A stretch of DNA of 64,000 nt from Thermocrispum municipale DSM 44069. Its GTDB lineage: Bacteria; Actinomycetota; Actinomycetes; Mycobacteriales; Pseudonocardiaceae. The notes under the pieces are model-generated. The model did not search any database, was not told where the DNA came from, and worked only from the letters and a program-made list of their open reading frames with translations. Below, one piece after another: positions 55,128-63,834 of the stretch. Made by a program: the position numbers and the translations under genes. Every line of letters starts with the position of its first letter. The first letter of the stretch is position 1. The DNA lies in contig NZ_ATYT01000004.1 of NCBI RefSeq assembly GCF_000427825.1, positions 85,399-149,398 of the forward strand. Direction: 5' to 3'.

Positions 55128-56363
55128 ATGACCAGAGCGAACTCACACTCCACGGCCCCCCGATCGGTCGGCGAACACCGCGCGGTGATCGCCGATCTCA
55201 TGCCTGCGCGACGGGTCGGCATCTTGCCGTTGCGCGACTGCGTCGGGCTCGTGCTGGCCGACGACGTCAGCGCGGACGTCGACCTGCCACCGTTCGACAA
55301 CTCGGCGATGGACGGCTACGCGGTACGGGCCGAAGACGTGGCGGGAGCGGGCGAGCAGCCCGTAGTCCTGCCGGTCACCGCGGACATTCCAGCGGGCCGC
55401 ACGGACGTTCCCGCGCTCCAGCCCGGCACCGCGCACCGGATCATGACCGGGGCCCCGATGCCGTCCGGCGCGGACACCGTGGTGAAGGTCGAGGACACCG
55501 ACGCGGGCACGGAGAACGTCACCATCCACGCGGCCCCTCCGGTCGGGACCAGCGTGCGACGTGCTGGTGAGGACATCCGCAAGGACGCCCTCGCGCTGAC
55601 CGCGGGCACCCGCCTCGGCCCGGCGCAGCTCGCGCTCGCCGCCGCCATCGGCCGCGGCGAACTGCCGGTGTGGTTGCCGCCGAAGGTGCTCGTGGTGGCC
55701 ACCGGCTCGGAGCTGGTCGTCCCGCCCGCTCCCCTGCAACACGGCCAGATCTACGAGTCCAACTCGGTCTACCTGGCCACCGCCCTGGAATCGCTCGGCT
55801 GCCAGGTCGATGTGCTCCGCGCGGTCGCGGACGACGTCGACACCTTCCTGCAGGCCCTGAGGTCCCGCGCGGCCGACGTCGACCTGGTGGTGACGTCCGG
55901 CGGGGTGAGCGCGGGCGCCTACGAGGTGGTGAAGGACGCCCTCACCGCCCGCGGAGTGGAGTTCACCAAGGTCGCCATGCAGCCGGGTGGGCCGCAGGGC
56001 TGCGGGCGCATCGACGCGACGCCGATCGTGACGCTGCCCGGGAACCCGGTCAGCGTGGCGGTGTCGTTCGAGGTGTTCCTGCGTCCCGCGCTGCTGGGCC
56101 TGCTCGGCCATCAGCAGACCGAACGGCAACGCGTCCGGGCACGGCTGCTCGAGCCTCTCACCGCCCCGGCGGGCAAGCGACAGTTCCGGCGCGGCTACCA
56201 CGAGTGGGACGAAGGCAGCGTCACCGGCACGGTCGGCCCGCGCGGCGGCCCGGGCTCGCACCTGCTGGCGGCGTTCAGCCAGGCGAACTGCCTGATCGAC
56301 ATCCCGGAGGACACCACCGAGCTCGCCGAAGGCGACCTCGTCGACGTGCTGCTGCTTACCTAA
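55128..56363 (+). CDS. moeA: Molybdopterin molybdenumtransferase
   Basis: 411 residues. Inserts molybdate into adenylylated molybdopterin. Blocks: LPPFDNSAMDGYAVRAED, HRIMTGAPMPSGADTVVKVED in part, RRAGEDI, VATGSELV, GQIYESNSVYL, VTSGGVSAGAYEVV, MQPGGPQG and LPGNPVSVAVSFEVF. Located with psd-pssA as moeA2 is in mycobacteria (Rv0438c). ATG taken at MTRANSHSTAP. Confidence 0.95.
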   Translation: MTRANSHSTAPRSVGEHRAVIADLMPARRVGILPLRDCVGLVLADDVSADVDLPPFDNSAMDGYAVRAEDVAGAGEQPVVLPVTADIPAGRTDVPALQPGTAHRIMTGAPMPSGADTVVKVEDTDAGTENVTIHAAPPVGTSVRRAGEDIRKDALALTAGTRLGPAQLALAAAIGRGELPVWLPPKVLVVATGSELVVPPAPLQHGQIYESNSVYLATALESLGCQVDVLRAVADDVDTFLQALRSRAADVDLVVTSGGVSAGAYEVVKDALTARGVEFTKVAMQPGGPQGCGRIDATPIVTLPGNPVSVAVSFEVFLRPALLGLLGHQQTERQRVRARLLEPLTAPAGKRQFRRGYHEWDEGSVTGTVGPRGGPGSHLLAAFSQANCLIDIPEDTTELAEGDLVDVLLLT

Positions 56364-56373
56364 GATCGAACAC

Positions 56374-56649
56374 ATGGGTCTGCTCGCCTGGATCGTGTTC
56401 GGTGCCCTGGCCGGTTGGGCCGCCAACGTGGTGGTCGACGGCAGGCAACGCCGCCGCCGCGGCTGCCTGGTCAGCGTGCTCATCGGCGTGGTCGGCGCCG
56501 CGCTCGGCGGGCTGATCTACCGGCTCATCACCGGCAGGGAGAAGTTCTTCGAGTTCGACTTCGGCAGTTTCGGTGTCGCGGTGCTCGGCGCGATCGTGCT
56601 GCTGGTTCTGCTGAAAGCCGTCACCGGGGAGCTTTCTCGCAGGCGGTAG
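56374..56649 (+). CDS. GlsB/YeaQ/YmgE-like small membrane protein
   Basis: 91 residues. MGLLAWIVFGALAGWAANVV, a short basic loop (DGRQRRRRGC), GVVGAALGGLIYR and a third helix match the transglycosylase-associated/GlsB membrane protein family, in which three helices and glycine motifs recur. Function poorly known, linked to stress. Begins 10 bases after moeA. Confidence 0.78.
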   Translation: MGLLAWIVFGALAGWAANVVVDGRQRRRRGCLVSVLIGVVGAALGGLIYRLITGREKFFEFDFGSFGVAVLGAIVLLVLLKAVTGELSRRR

Positions 56650-56658
56650 CGTAAAGGC

Positions 56659-57405
56659 GTGGCCAGACCCGAAACGCCCGCGCCGGAGTCGAGCATGCGC
56701 GGCACAGTGCAGCACGCTGCCCAGCTCGCGCGGGAGACGATCCCACCGATGCACCCGGCGGGTCGTCCGTTCGTGCTCGGCGCGTTGGCAGGCGCCTTGG
56801 CACTGCGTAAGCTCGCCCGTCCGCTCGGCACGCTCGGCTTCATCGGCGCGGCCGCGACGGCGTGGTTCTTCCGCGAACCCAAGCGGGTCCCGCCGGCGCG
56901 GGACGACGTCGCGGTGGCTCCCGCCGACGGCGTGGTGTCGCTGATCGAGGAGGCGGTGCCACCGCCCGAGCTGGGCATGGACCCCCAGCCGCGCACGCGG
57001 GTGAGCATCTTCCTGTCGGTGTTCGACGTGCACGTCCAGCGCGTGCCGGCGTCCGGTCGCGTTCAGCGCGTGGCCTACCGGCCGGGCAAGTTCCTCTCCG
57101 CTGATTTGGACAAAGCCAGCGAGGAGAACGAACGCAACAGCGTCCTGCTGCGCACGACGAGCGGCCACGAGCTGGCCGTCGTGCAGATCGCCGGATTGGT
57201 CGCACGCCGCATCGTGTGCCAGGTGTCCGAAGGCGACACCGTGCACGTCGGTCAGACCTACGGCCTCATCCGGTTCGGATCCCGGGTCGATCTGTATCTG
57301 CCCGCGGGCAGCACGCTGTCGGTGCGCGTCGGCCAGCGCACCATCGGCGGTGAGACCACCGTGGCCGAGCTGCCTGCTGACCATCAGGAGTCGTCGAAGG
57401 CATGA
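56659..57405 (+). CDS. psd: Phosphatidylserine decarboxylase proenzyme
   Basis: 248 residues from a GTG after GCGTAAAGG. Makes phosphatidylethanolamine. The short PSD type: [42 protein letters not shown] in part, [11 protein letters not shown], and the self-cleavage site [11 protein letters not shown], whose Ser becomes the pyruvoyl group. Overlaps pssA (ATGA), which makes its substrate. Confidence 0.94.
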   Translation: MARPETPAPESSMRGTVQHAAQLARETIPPMHPAGRPFVLGALAGALALRKLARPLGTLGFIGAAATAWFFREPKRVPPARDDVAVAPADGVVSLIEEAVPPPELGMDPQPRTRVSIFLSVFDVHVQRVPASGRVQRVAYRPGKFLSADLDKASEENERNSVLLRTTSGHELAVVQIAGLVARRIVCQVSEGDTVHVGQTYGLIRFGSRVDLYLPAGSTLSVRVGQRTIGGETTVAELPADHQESSKA

Positions 57406-58367
57406 AGCCTGCGAGTGGGGTCCGTCTACTCCCCAACGCCATCACCGTGCTCGCCCTGTGCGCGGGGTTGTCGTCGGTGCAGTTCGCCCTGCAGGGCAGC
57501 TTCGGGTTGGCGATCGCGTGCGTGGTCGTGGCCGCGGTCCTGGACAGTCTCGACGGACGCATCGCGCGGCTGTTGGACGCCACGTCGAAGATGGGCGCCG
57601 AGCTGGACTCGCTGTCCGACGCGGTCTCGTTCGGGGTGGCGCCCGCGCTGATCCTGTTCGTCTGGCAAGCGGACGGCAACCGGTTCGGCTGGGTGGCCGC
57701 GTTGATCTTCGCCGTCTGCATGGTGCTGCGCCTGGCCAGGTTCAACACGCTGCTCGACGACGACGATCAGCCGCCGTACGCCAACGAGTTCTTCGTCGGG
57801 GTGCCTGCGCCCGCCGGTGGCCTGCTCGCGCTGATGCCGGTCATGGCCTCTGTGGCGTTCGGCACCGGTTGGTGGTCCGACGGCCCGGTGGTGTGGGGCT
57901 GGATCATCGCGATCGCGCTGCTCGCCATCAGCCGTATCCCGACGTTGTCGGTGAAGGCGGTCAAGGTTCCCGCGAAAGCGGTCGCCCCACTGCTGGTCGG
58001 CGTCGGCCTGCTCGCCGCCGCGGTGATCCAGTTCTCGGTGATCACGTTGATGGTGCTGCTGCTCGGCTATCTGGCCCACATCCCGTACGCGGTGCACCGG
58101 CACCACTGGCTGGCCAATCACCCCGAGGCGTGGGACGTCCCGCCGCGTGAGCGTCGAGCCATCCGGCGCAGTGGTCGGCGGGCTCGGCGACTGGGTATCC
58201 GGCGTCCGCGCGTGGCGCGCATCGCGGGAGCTCGGGCACGGTTGTCCCGCGGTGGCTTGAGCGCGGCGGACACTCGGCGGGCCGCCCGGTCGGCCAACGG
58301 GCACCGTGGCGAACGGCAGCGCGACTGGCGGCGCATCGGCCTGCGTCGCAACAACCCAGGACGCTGA
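57402..58367 (+). CDS. pssA: CDP-diacylglycerol-serine O-phosphatidyltransferase
   Basis: 321 residues. Integral membrane enzyme with about eight helices that makes phosphatidylserine. The CDP-alcohol phosphotransferase signature DGxxARx8GxxxDxxxD is intact in [20 protein letters not shown] followed by DSLSD. The C-terminal ~80 residues after the last helix are strongly basic and Arg-rich, an extension that probably stays cytoplasmic. Coupled to psd. Confidence 0.95.
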   Translation: MKPASGVRLLPNAITVLALCAGLSSVQFALQGSFGLAIACVVVAAVLDSLDGRIARLLDATSKMGAELDSLSDAVSFGVAPALILFVWQADGNRFGWVAALIFAVCMVLRLARFNTLLDDDDQPPYANEFFVGVPAPAGGLLALMPVMASVAFGTGWWSDGPVVWGWIIAIALLAISRIPTLSVKAVKVPAKAVAPLLVGVGLLAAAVIQFSVITLMVLLLGYLAHIPYAVHRHHWLANHPEAWDVPPRERRAIRRSGRRARRLGIRRPRVARIAGARARLSRGGLSAADTRRAARSANGHRGERQRDWRRIGLRRNNPGR

Positions 58368-58432
58368 TCCTGACCTTGCCCGCGGCCGCTCGCGACTAGG
58401 CTCACGACCATGCCGCTCACCGGGAGAGAAGC

Positions 58433-60703
58433 GTGACCGAACCGCAGTTGACCTTGACCGTCCGCCTCACCCCGTCCGCCCTCGACACCCGTCGCGGCGT
58501 GGTGCGGTTGCACCGTGAGGTCATCGACGCCCTCGGGCTGCGAGCGTGGGACGCCGTGCGGCTCATCGGCTCCCGGATCAGCGCCGCGCTCGCCGCCCCG
58601 GGCGAGGACAGCCAGCCGACGGGTGTCGTGCTCGTCGACGACGTGACGCTGTCCAACCTCGGGCTCACCGAAGGCGCGGAGGTCGTCGTCGCTCCGGCCA
58701 CCGTGGCCCACGCCCGCACCGTGACCGTCGCCGGTTCGCGCATGGCCACCTCGTCGCTGCAGGCCGACACGCTGCGGTTGGCGCTGATGGGCAAGGTCCT
58801 CACCGCCGGGGACGCGGTCTCGCTGCTGCCGCAGGACCTCGCGCCGGAGCCAGGGGTCGACCCGGCCCAAGCCCGCACCACGTTGTCCCGGACCATCGGT
58901 GCCACGTGGACGTCCGAGCTGCTGACCATCACCGCCACCGATCCCGACGGACCGGTGTCGGTCGGACCGTCGACGGTGGTGGGCTGGCGGCACGACCCGC
59001 CTCGGCCGAACCCGAGCCGGCCGGCGGTGACCACAGCAACGACCACGGCGACACCGACGGCGTCACCGGCCACGCAAGCCACCACGCAGACGGAGTCCGT
59101 GCGAGTCCTTGTGCAACAGCCGGAGCCCGAGCTGCCGAAACCCGTCCCGGTCGCCGACCTCGCCGGCGCGCGCTCCGTGGCGCAGACGTTGACCGAGTGG
59201 TTCGACCTGGCTTTCCGTCATCCCGAGCTGTTGGAGAAGCTCGGCGCGTCCGGACAGCTCGGCGTGCTGCTGGCCGGCCCGGAGGGCGTCGGCAAGACCA
59301 CGGTTGTGCATTCGGTGGCGCACGCGGCTGATCTGCCCGTGTCGCTGCTCGCCGGGCCGTCGGTCGCGGTACTCGAACCGAACGCGGCCGTCGCGGCGCT
59401 TGAGGCTGCCGTGGAGCGTGCTCGTCAGCAAGGGCCCGGTGTCCTGCTGGTGACCGACGTCGATGCGTTGCTTCCGGCCCACCAACCGCCCCCGGTGGCG
59501 ACCGTGCTGCTCGACCGCCTGCGCGCGGCCATGACCACGCCGGGCCTGGCGGTGGTCGCCACGACGGCTCACCCCGAGGCGGTGGACCCGCGCCTGCGCA
59601 CGGTCGGCCTGCTCGATCGCGAGCTCGGGTTGTCCTTGCCCACCAAGGAGGTCCGGACCGAGCTGCTGCGGATCTTGCTCCGCGACGTCCCCCTGGAAGC
59701 AGACACCGACCTGGGAGCCATCGCGGAGCAGACGCCGGGTTTCGTGGCTGCGGACCTGCTCGCTCTGCGCCGCGACGCCGCGCTGCGGGCCGCCGTACGT
59801 CAGCGCGACGCGGACAACCCGGTCATCTCCCAGCAGGACCTGCTCGACGCGCTGCAGACCGTACGGCCGATCTCGATGTCGGAGTCCGACACGCTGGCCA
59901 CCGGCGGCCTGACGCTGGACGACGTCGGCGACATGACCGAGGTGAAGCAGGCCCTGACGGAGTCGGTGCTGTGGCCGCTGCGCTACCCCGACTCGTTCGC
60001 CCGGCTCGGGGTGTCCGCACCGCGTGGTGTGCTGCTCTACGGCCCACCCGGCGGCGGCAAGACGTACTTGGTCCGCGCGCTGGCGGGCACCGGCGCGCTC
60101 AACGTGTTCGCCGTGAAGGGCGCGGAACTGATGGACAAGTGGGTGGGCGAGTCCGAGCGGGCCGTCCGCGAGCTGTTCCGTCGCGCCCGGGATGCCGCGC
60201 CGTCACTGGTGTTCCTGGACGAGGTCGACGCGCTGGCGCCGCGTCGCGGGCAGTCGTCGGACTCCGGGGTCTCGGACCGCGTGGTCGCTGCCCTGCTCAC
60301 CGAGCTGGACGGTGTCGAGCCGATGCGCAACGTCGTGGTCCTCGGCGCGACCAACCGCCCTGAGCTGGTCGACCCCGCGCTGTTGCGGCCAGGACGCCTG
60401 GAGCGGTTGATCTACCTGCCGCCACCGGACGCCGAGGCCCGCGCGGCCATCCTGCGCGCCACGGCGAAGAACACCCCACTGGCCGACTCGGTCGACCTGA
60501 ACGCGCTGGCGGAAGAGCTGGACGGGTACTCGGCGGCCGACTGTGCCGCACTGATCCGGGAGGCTGCACTCACCGCCATGCGGGAATCGTTGGAGGCCAC
60601 CGAGGTGACGGCCGACCACCTGGCGAAGGCGCGGGAGAACGTCAAGCCTTCGCTGGATCCGGAACAGCTGGCGGCGCTGGCGGCGTATGCACAGTCGCGC
60701 TGA
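58433..60703 (+). CDS. Cdc48/p97-like double AAA ATPase (Rv0435c-like)
   Basis: 756 residues from a GTG after GAGAGAAG. An N-terminal double-psi barrel-like domain (1-185) is followed by a Thr/Ala/Pro-rich linker (about 190-225). D1 (about 235-475) has Walker A GPEGVGKTT (282-290) but a degenerate Walker B VLLVTDVDAL, with Val in place of the catalytic Glu. D2 (about 485-756) is canonical: GPPGGGKT (537-544), LVFLDEVDA (592-600), ATNRPELVDPALLRPGRLE. Unfolds or remodels proteins in the cytoplasm. D2 is likely the active ring; substrates are unknown. Follows pssA by 65 bases. Confidence 0.92.
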   Translation: MTEPQLTLTVRLTPSALDTRRGVVRLHREVIDALGLRAWDAVRLIGSRISAALAAPGEDSQPTGVVLVDDVTLSNLGLTEGAEVVVAPATVAHARTVTVAGSRMATSSLQADTLRLALMGKVLTAGDAVSLLPQDLAPEPGVDPAQARTTLSRTIGATWTSELLTITATDPDGPVSVGPSTVVGWRHDPPRPNPSRPAVTTATTTATPTASPATQATTQTESVRVLVQQPEPELPKPVPVADLAGARSVAQTLTEWFDLAFRHPELLEKLGASGQLGVLLAGPEGVGKTTVVHSVAHAADLPVSLLAGPSVAVLEPNAAVAALEAAVERARQQGPGVLLVTDVDALLPAHQPPPVATVLLDRLRAAMTTPGLAVVATTAHPEAVDPRLRTVGLLDRELGLSLPTKEVRTELLRILLRDVPLEADTDLGAIAEQTPGFVAADLLALRRDAALRAAVRQRDADNPVISQQDLLDALQTVRPISMSESDTLATGGLTLDDVGDMTEVKQALTESVLWPLRYPDSFARLGVSAPRGVLLYGPPGGGKTYLVRALAGTGALNVFAVKGAELMDKWVGESERAVRELFRRARDAAPSLVFLDEVDALAPRRGQSSDSGVSDRVVAALLTELDGVEPMRNVVVLGATNRPELVDPALLRPGRLERLIYLPPPDAEARAAILRATAKNTPLADSVDLNALAEELDGYSAADCAALIREAALTAMRESLEATEVTADHLAKARENVKPSLDPEQLAALAAYAQSR

Positions 60704-60711
60704 GCGCGGAA

Positions 60712-60906
60712 CTAGTCGCTGAGCGCCCCACCCTCGATGACCCCGTGGCCTCGGCTCACACGGAGGAGACTTGCTGTGTCCTCCAGCAGGGATGCCAGTT
60801 CTTCTGCGCGGTCAGTGGTCAGCATCCTGCAATCCCGAGCCGCGCTGTCGAGTGCCCACTGCAATTGACGGAGCACCACGGCCAGCTCCATGTCGTCTCT
60901 CGTCAC
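60712..60906 (-). CDS. Small helical protein of an accessory pair
   Basis: 64 residues from a GTG that overlaps the stop of the upstream small gene (GTGA). Helical: VTRDDMELAVVLRQLQWALD, then DRAEELASLLEDTASLLRVS. No Cys motif or membrane helix. Small proteins of this kind often sit beside helix-turn-helix regulators in actinobacteria, as here. Function unknown. An internal ATG (MELAVVL) is an alternative start. Confidence 0.6.
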   Translation of the reverse strand: MTRDDMELAVVLRQLQWALDSAARDCRMLTTDRAEELASLLEDTASLLRVSRGHGVIEGGALSD

Positions 60907-61112
60907 AGGGCCTGCACCTGGTGGATGGCGTCCCCTGGCCAGAACCCACATTTGGCGCACGGGTAGTTCGGGTGGCGGTAATCGTAGGCATGCGGAGTGC
61001 ATGCCCACTCGTTCCGGCTCAGCGACAAGGCCCCGCCCGCTTCTGCCCTGACGGCGCCTGGCCCTCGGCGGGCACTGTCGTCACAGTCGGCAAATCGAGC
61101 CCGTTGCGGCAA
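60903..61112 (-). CDS. Small putative zinc-binding protein
   Basis: Up to 69 residues; only the C-terminal ~41 look conserved: NEWACTPHAYDYRHPNYPCAK continues with CGFWPGDAIHQV. The spaced Cys, His, His and CxxC could hold one zinc ion. There is no ATG or GTG in frame; TTG codons at 61112 or 61028 are the only candidates, so the start is uncertain. Coupled by GTGA overlap to the downstream small gene and divergent from the HTH regulator. Confidence 0.5.
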   Translation of the reverse strand: MPQRARFADCDDSARRGPGAVRAEAGGALSLSRNEWACTPHAYDYRHPNYPCAKCGFWPGDAIHQVQAL

Positions 61113-61207
61113 TGGAGAACTCGCCCCCTATGCGTGCAGTCTTACCAAAGCGTTGATGTGTTCGTTCGCATAAAATCGCATTTTCAACGGACGAGAAACG
61201 GCCTACC

Positions 61208-61256
61208 GGGACATCTCAGGACGTCCTGGGACGCGTGACATTTCGGTTGGCGTCCC
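61208..61256. promoter_or_regulatory. Nested palindromes upstream of the HTH regulator, candidate operator
   Basis: A perfect 12-base palindrome CAGGACGTCCTG (61217-61228) is followed at once by GGGACGC, which pairs with GCGTCCC 15 bases later (61228-61234 with 61250-61256). GGGAC also occurs at 61208-61212. Dense repeats of GGAC/GTCC in the divergent gap suggest autoregulation by the HTH protein. Confidence 0.5.
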
Positions 61257-61278
61257 ATCGAGTACCAAAGGGGGCACG

Positions 61279-62031
61279 GTGCCGAACGAGCGACTGCGTG
61301 GGTGTATCTCAGCGGCCGGGCTGACGGTCGCTGAACTAGCCGAACAGGTGGGCGTGGACCGCAAGACGGTCGAACGGTGGATCACCAAGCACCGGCTTCC
61401 CTATCGCGATCATCGCTGGAAAACCGCTGCCCTCCTGGGCTGCGACGAAACGTATTTGTGGCCACAACTCAACGAGGACCCGGTGACGCACGAGGCGTCG
61501 AACGCGGAACTGGTTCGCCTCTACCCGAGCCGGGGAAGCGTTCCCTACACATTGTGGACCCAGCTAATCGACAACACAGAGGAAGCGCTCGATATCCTCG
61601 TGTACTCGGGACAATTTCTCTTCGACAGTCGACCCGATATCCCGGATGTGTTGATCGAGAAAGCCGGAATCGGGGTACGTGTTCGCCTGCTGTTCGGCGA
61701 CCCGGATTCCACCGCAGTCAGTCTTCGCAGTGCCGAGGAGGGCCTGCCTGCTACCGCCTTGGCGAACCGGATCAACATCGTCCTGAGCTACCTGAACAAG
61801 ATTCTCGACAGACCGGGTATCGAGGTACGGCTGCACGACACCCCTTTGTACAACTCAATCTACCGCAGTGACACGACGATGCTGGTGAACCCCCACACCT
61901 ACGGGTCCGGTGCGCCCTTCAATCCGGTGATGCACCTGCAGCAGGTCCCTGGCGGCCGCGTCTTCGACCATTACCTGCAAAGCTTCCAACGTGTGTGGGA
62001 CGCGGCTGAACCTGTCGAGAGCTTGGGGTGA
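61279..62031 (+). CDS. HTH regulator with DUF5919-like (PLD-related) C-terminal domain
   Basis: 250 residues from a GTG after AAGGGGG. Residues ~5-60 form a helix-turn-helix (LTVAELAEQVGVDRKTVERW). The remaining ~180 (RGSVPYTLWTQLIDNTEEAL, DILVYSGQFLF, GVRVRLLFGDPDS, and RVFDHYLQSFQRVWD) match what I recall of the DUF5919 domain in actinobacterial regulators, related to phospholipase-D-like folds; I see no intact HKD catalytic motif, so it probably senses rather than cuts. A NUDIX gene follows after 9 bases. Confidence 0.8.
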   Translation: MPNERLRGCISAAGLTVAELAEQVGVDRKTVERWITKHRLPYRDHRWKTAALLGCDETYLWPQLNEDPVTHEASNAELVRLYPSRGSVPYTLWTQLIDNTEEALDILVYSGQFLFDSRPDIPDVLIEKAGIGVRVRLLFGDPDSTAVSLRSAEEGLPATALANRINIVLSYLNKILDRPGIEVRLHDTPLYNSIYRSDTTMLVNPHTYGSGAPFNPVMHLQQVPGGRVFDHYLQSFQRVWDAAEPVESLG

Positions 62032-62040
62032 TCCGCTGAC

Positions 62041-62514
62041 GTGACACGCATCGATTACTACTACGACCCGGACGCTCCCAAGGCCAACAGCGTCGTGCCT
62101 TCGGTAACGGTGGCCGTTCAAGACCGGCGTGGGCGCATCCTTCTTGTGCACAAAACGGACAACGACCTATGGGCGTTGCCGGGTGGCGGACACGAGATCG
62201 GCGAGTCGATCTCGGAAACGGCGGTGCGCGAAGTCAAGGAAGAAACCGGCGTGATCGTGGAGCCCACCGGCATCATCGGGCTCTACACGGACCCGAACCA
62301 TGTCATGGCGTATGACGACGGGGAGGTCCGACAACAGTTCTCGATCTGTTTCTCGGCTCGCTTGGTAGGCGGAGAGCCTCGCCAGGACGGCACCGAGACA
62401 AGCGAAGTACGTTGGGTCGACCCGGTAGACCTCGACCGCCTGACCATTCACCCATCCATGCGCCTGCGCATCCAACACTATCTGGCCGGGCGGTCGAAGC
62501 CGTTCATCGGATGA
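62041..62514 (+). CDS. NUDIX hydrolase
   Basis: 157 residues. The NUDIX box is complete: GGGHEIGESISETAVREVKE followed by ETGV (Gx5Ex7REUxEExGU). LLVHKTDNDLWALPGG precedes it and a GLYTDPNHVMAYDDGEVRQQ segment may select substrate. Cleaves a nucleoside diphosphate linked to another group. Cotranscribed with the HTH-DUF5919 gene; its 3' end overlaps the convergent HD gene by 37 bases. Confidence 0.93.
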   Translation: MTRIDYYYDPDAPKANSVVPSVTVAVQDRRGRILLVHKTDNDLWALPGGGHEIGESISETAVREVKEETGVIVEPTGIIGLYTDPNHVMAYDDGEVRQQFSICFSARLVGGEPRQDGTETSEVRWVDPVDLDRLTIHPSMRLRIQHYLAGRSKPFIG

Positions 62515-63053
62515 CGACGCAGGCGCGTTCGGGTCCGACGTATCGAGCCCTCCAACGGCCCAGCGCCTCGCACCCACGCTCGGTGCACCGGATCTTCGGG
62601 TGGATAACGCCGCAGGATTTCAGCGATTCGGTCCTGGTAGCTCATCGTCTCCCCGGAGGGACCCGTGGTGAGGTCCGCGGTGATCAGCGCGTCCATGACC
62701 GGACTGTTTTCGAACTCGAACTCGGCAAGTTGCAGCTCGAGATCACGTTCGGCGGCTTCGAAGCGCGCCCCCGAATGGTGCGCGACAAGATTGACGATCC
62801 GACTCGGGTATCCCTCGGCACGCAGGTAGCGAGCACCGTCAAGGGGATGGAAGCCGGTGTCGACGAGTTCGGCGGCGTACCCGACATCATGCAGCCAGGC
62901 TGCAGAGACCAGGATCGGACCGTCCTGCGCAGACACCACGCGGGTCAGGCTGGTCGCGACCCTGGCCACGGCTTGAACATGTGCCCACCGTCTCCCGAGC
63001 GGTCGCACCAAACGCTCAGCCAGCTCCGCTGAGTGCCGAACGAGGTCAGTCAT
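62478..63053 (-). CDS. HD-domain hydrolase
   Basis: 191 residues from MTDLVRHSAELAERLV. HD phosphohydrolase motifs: His in RRWAHVQAVA, the HD pair in SAAWLHDVGYA, then HPLDGARYLRAEG, NLVAHHSGARFEA and a late Asp in ALITADLTTG. Such compact HD proteins act on nucleotides or phosphate esters. It faces the NUDIX gene; XRE-type regulator, NUDIX and HD genes in this arrangement recur in actinobacteria, as far as I recall. A GTG 12 bases upstream is possible. Confidence 0.88.
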   Translation of the reverse strand: MTDLVRHSAELAERLVRPLGRRWAHVQAVARVATSLTRVVSAQDGPILVSAAWLHDVGYAAELVDTGFHPLDGARYLRAEGYPSRIVNLVAHHSGARFEAAERDLELQLAEFEFENSPVMDALITADLTTGPSGETMSYQDRIAEILRRYPPEDPVHRAWVRGAGPLEGSIRRTRTRLRRHPMNGFDRPAR

Positions 63054-63162
63054 GCTCGCCGCCACGCCCCGACGGTACTCTTCCGGCTTCGTTCAGCCGG
63101 CGTCGGCAATTCACACCCCGAAAAGGGCAGATACCGCTACACGACAACAGTCGCGCTGAGCG

Positions 63163-63834
63163 CTACTTCTTCCCGCCCGCGTAGTCCTTGGTGACGATGA
63201 CGATCACACCGGGGCTGGACTTGGCGATGCCGTCGAACCGCGGCTCGACCCGCATACCGAACTCGGCGCCGATGGCTTCCGCGGCCGCCTTCTCGCTCGT
63301 GCCCGGCCGGTAGTAGACCGTGCTCTGGTAGATGATGCCCTCGGAGTAGTTGCCGACCTGCACCACGTTCCAGCCGCGAGCGCGCAGGTCATCGGCCGCA
63401 CGGGACGCCAAGCCCTTGATCTTGCTGTTGTTGTAGACGCGGATCGACAGGTACTTGTAGGCATCGCCCTTGCTACCGGCTACCGGCCGCTGCGTGCTGT
63501 CGGACGAGCCGCCAGGCTTGTCCGCGCCCGGAGCGCTCGGCTTACCGGACTCGGGCGGACGCGCGGTCGAGGACGACGACTTCGGCGGAGCGGAAACCGA
63601 CTCCGACTCCTGCGGCGTCTTCGACTGATCGGACTCGTCCGGCTTCTGCCCGGGCCCTTCGTCCCCCGGCGCCGGTGTCTGCGACGTGCCAGGCTGCTCG
63701 GGCTGTTGCGCGGCCTGGTCGTCCTCGTCGCCGAGTATCGCGCTCGCTGTCCCGATCACGGCCGCGACTGCGGCCACCCCGAGCAGGGCCAGGCCCCCGG
63801 CCCGCAACGGCCGGGCTGGTCCGCGATGTGTCAT
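63163..63834 (-). CDS. LytR C-terminal-domain protein (Rv0431-like)
   Basis: 223 residues. Single membrane helix near 12-35, a long Pro/Ser/Gln/Asp linker (about 36-120), and a C-terminal LytR_C domain: LSIRVYNNSKIKGLASRAADDLRARGWNVVQVGNY in part, STVYYRPGTSEKAAAEAIGAEFG and ending in DYAGGKK. It lacks the catalytic LCP domain. In mycobacteria the homologue (VirR) affects envelope and vesicle release. ATG shares one base with the stop of the DUF3263 gene (TGATG). Confidence 0.9.
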   Translation of the reverse strand: MTHRGPARPLRAGGLALLGVAAVAAVIGTASAILGDEDDQAAQQPEQPGTSQTPAPGDEGPGQKPDESDQSKTPQESESVSAPPKSSSSTARPPESGKPSAPGADKPGGSSDSTQRPVAGSKGDAYKYLSIRVYNNSKIKGLASRAADDLRARGWNVVQVGNYSEGIIYQSTVYYRPGTSEKAAAEAIGAEFGMRVEPRFDGIAKSSPGVIVIVTKDYAGGKK

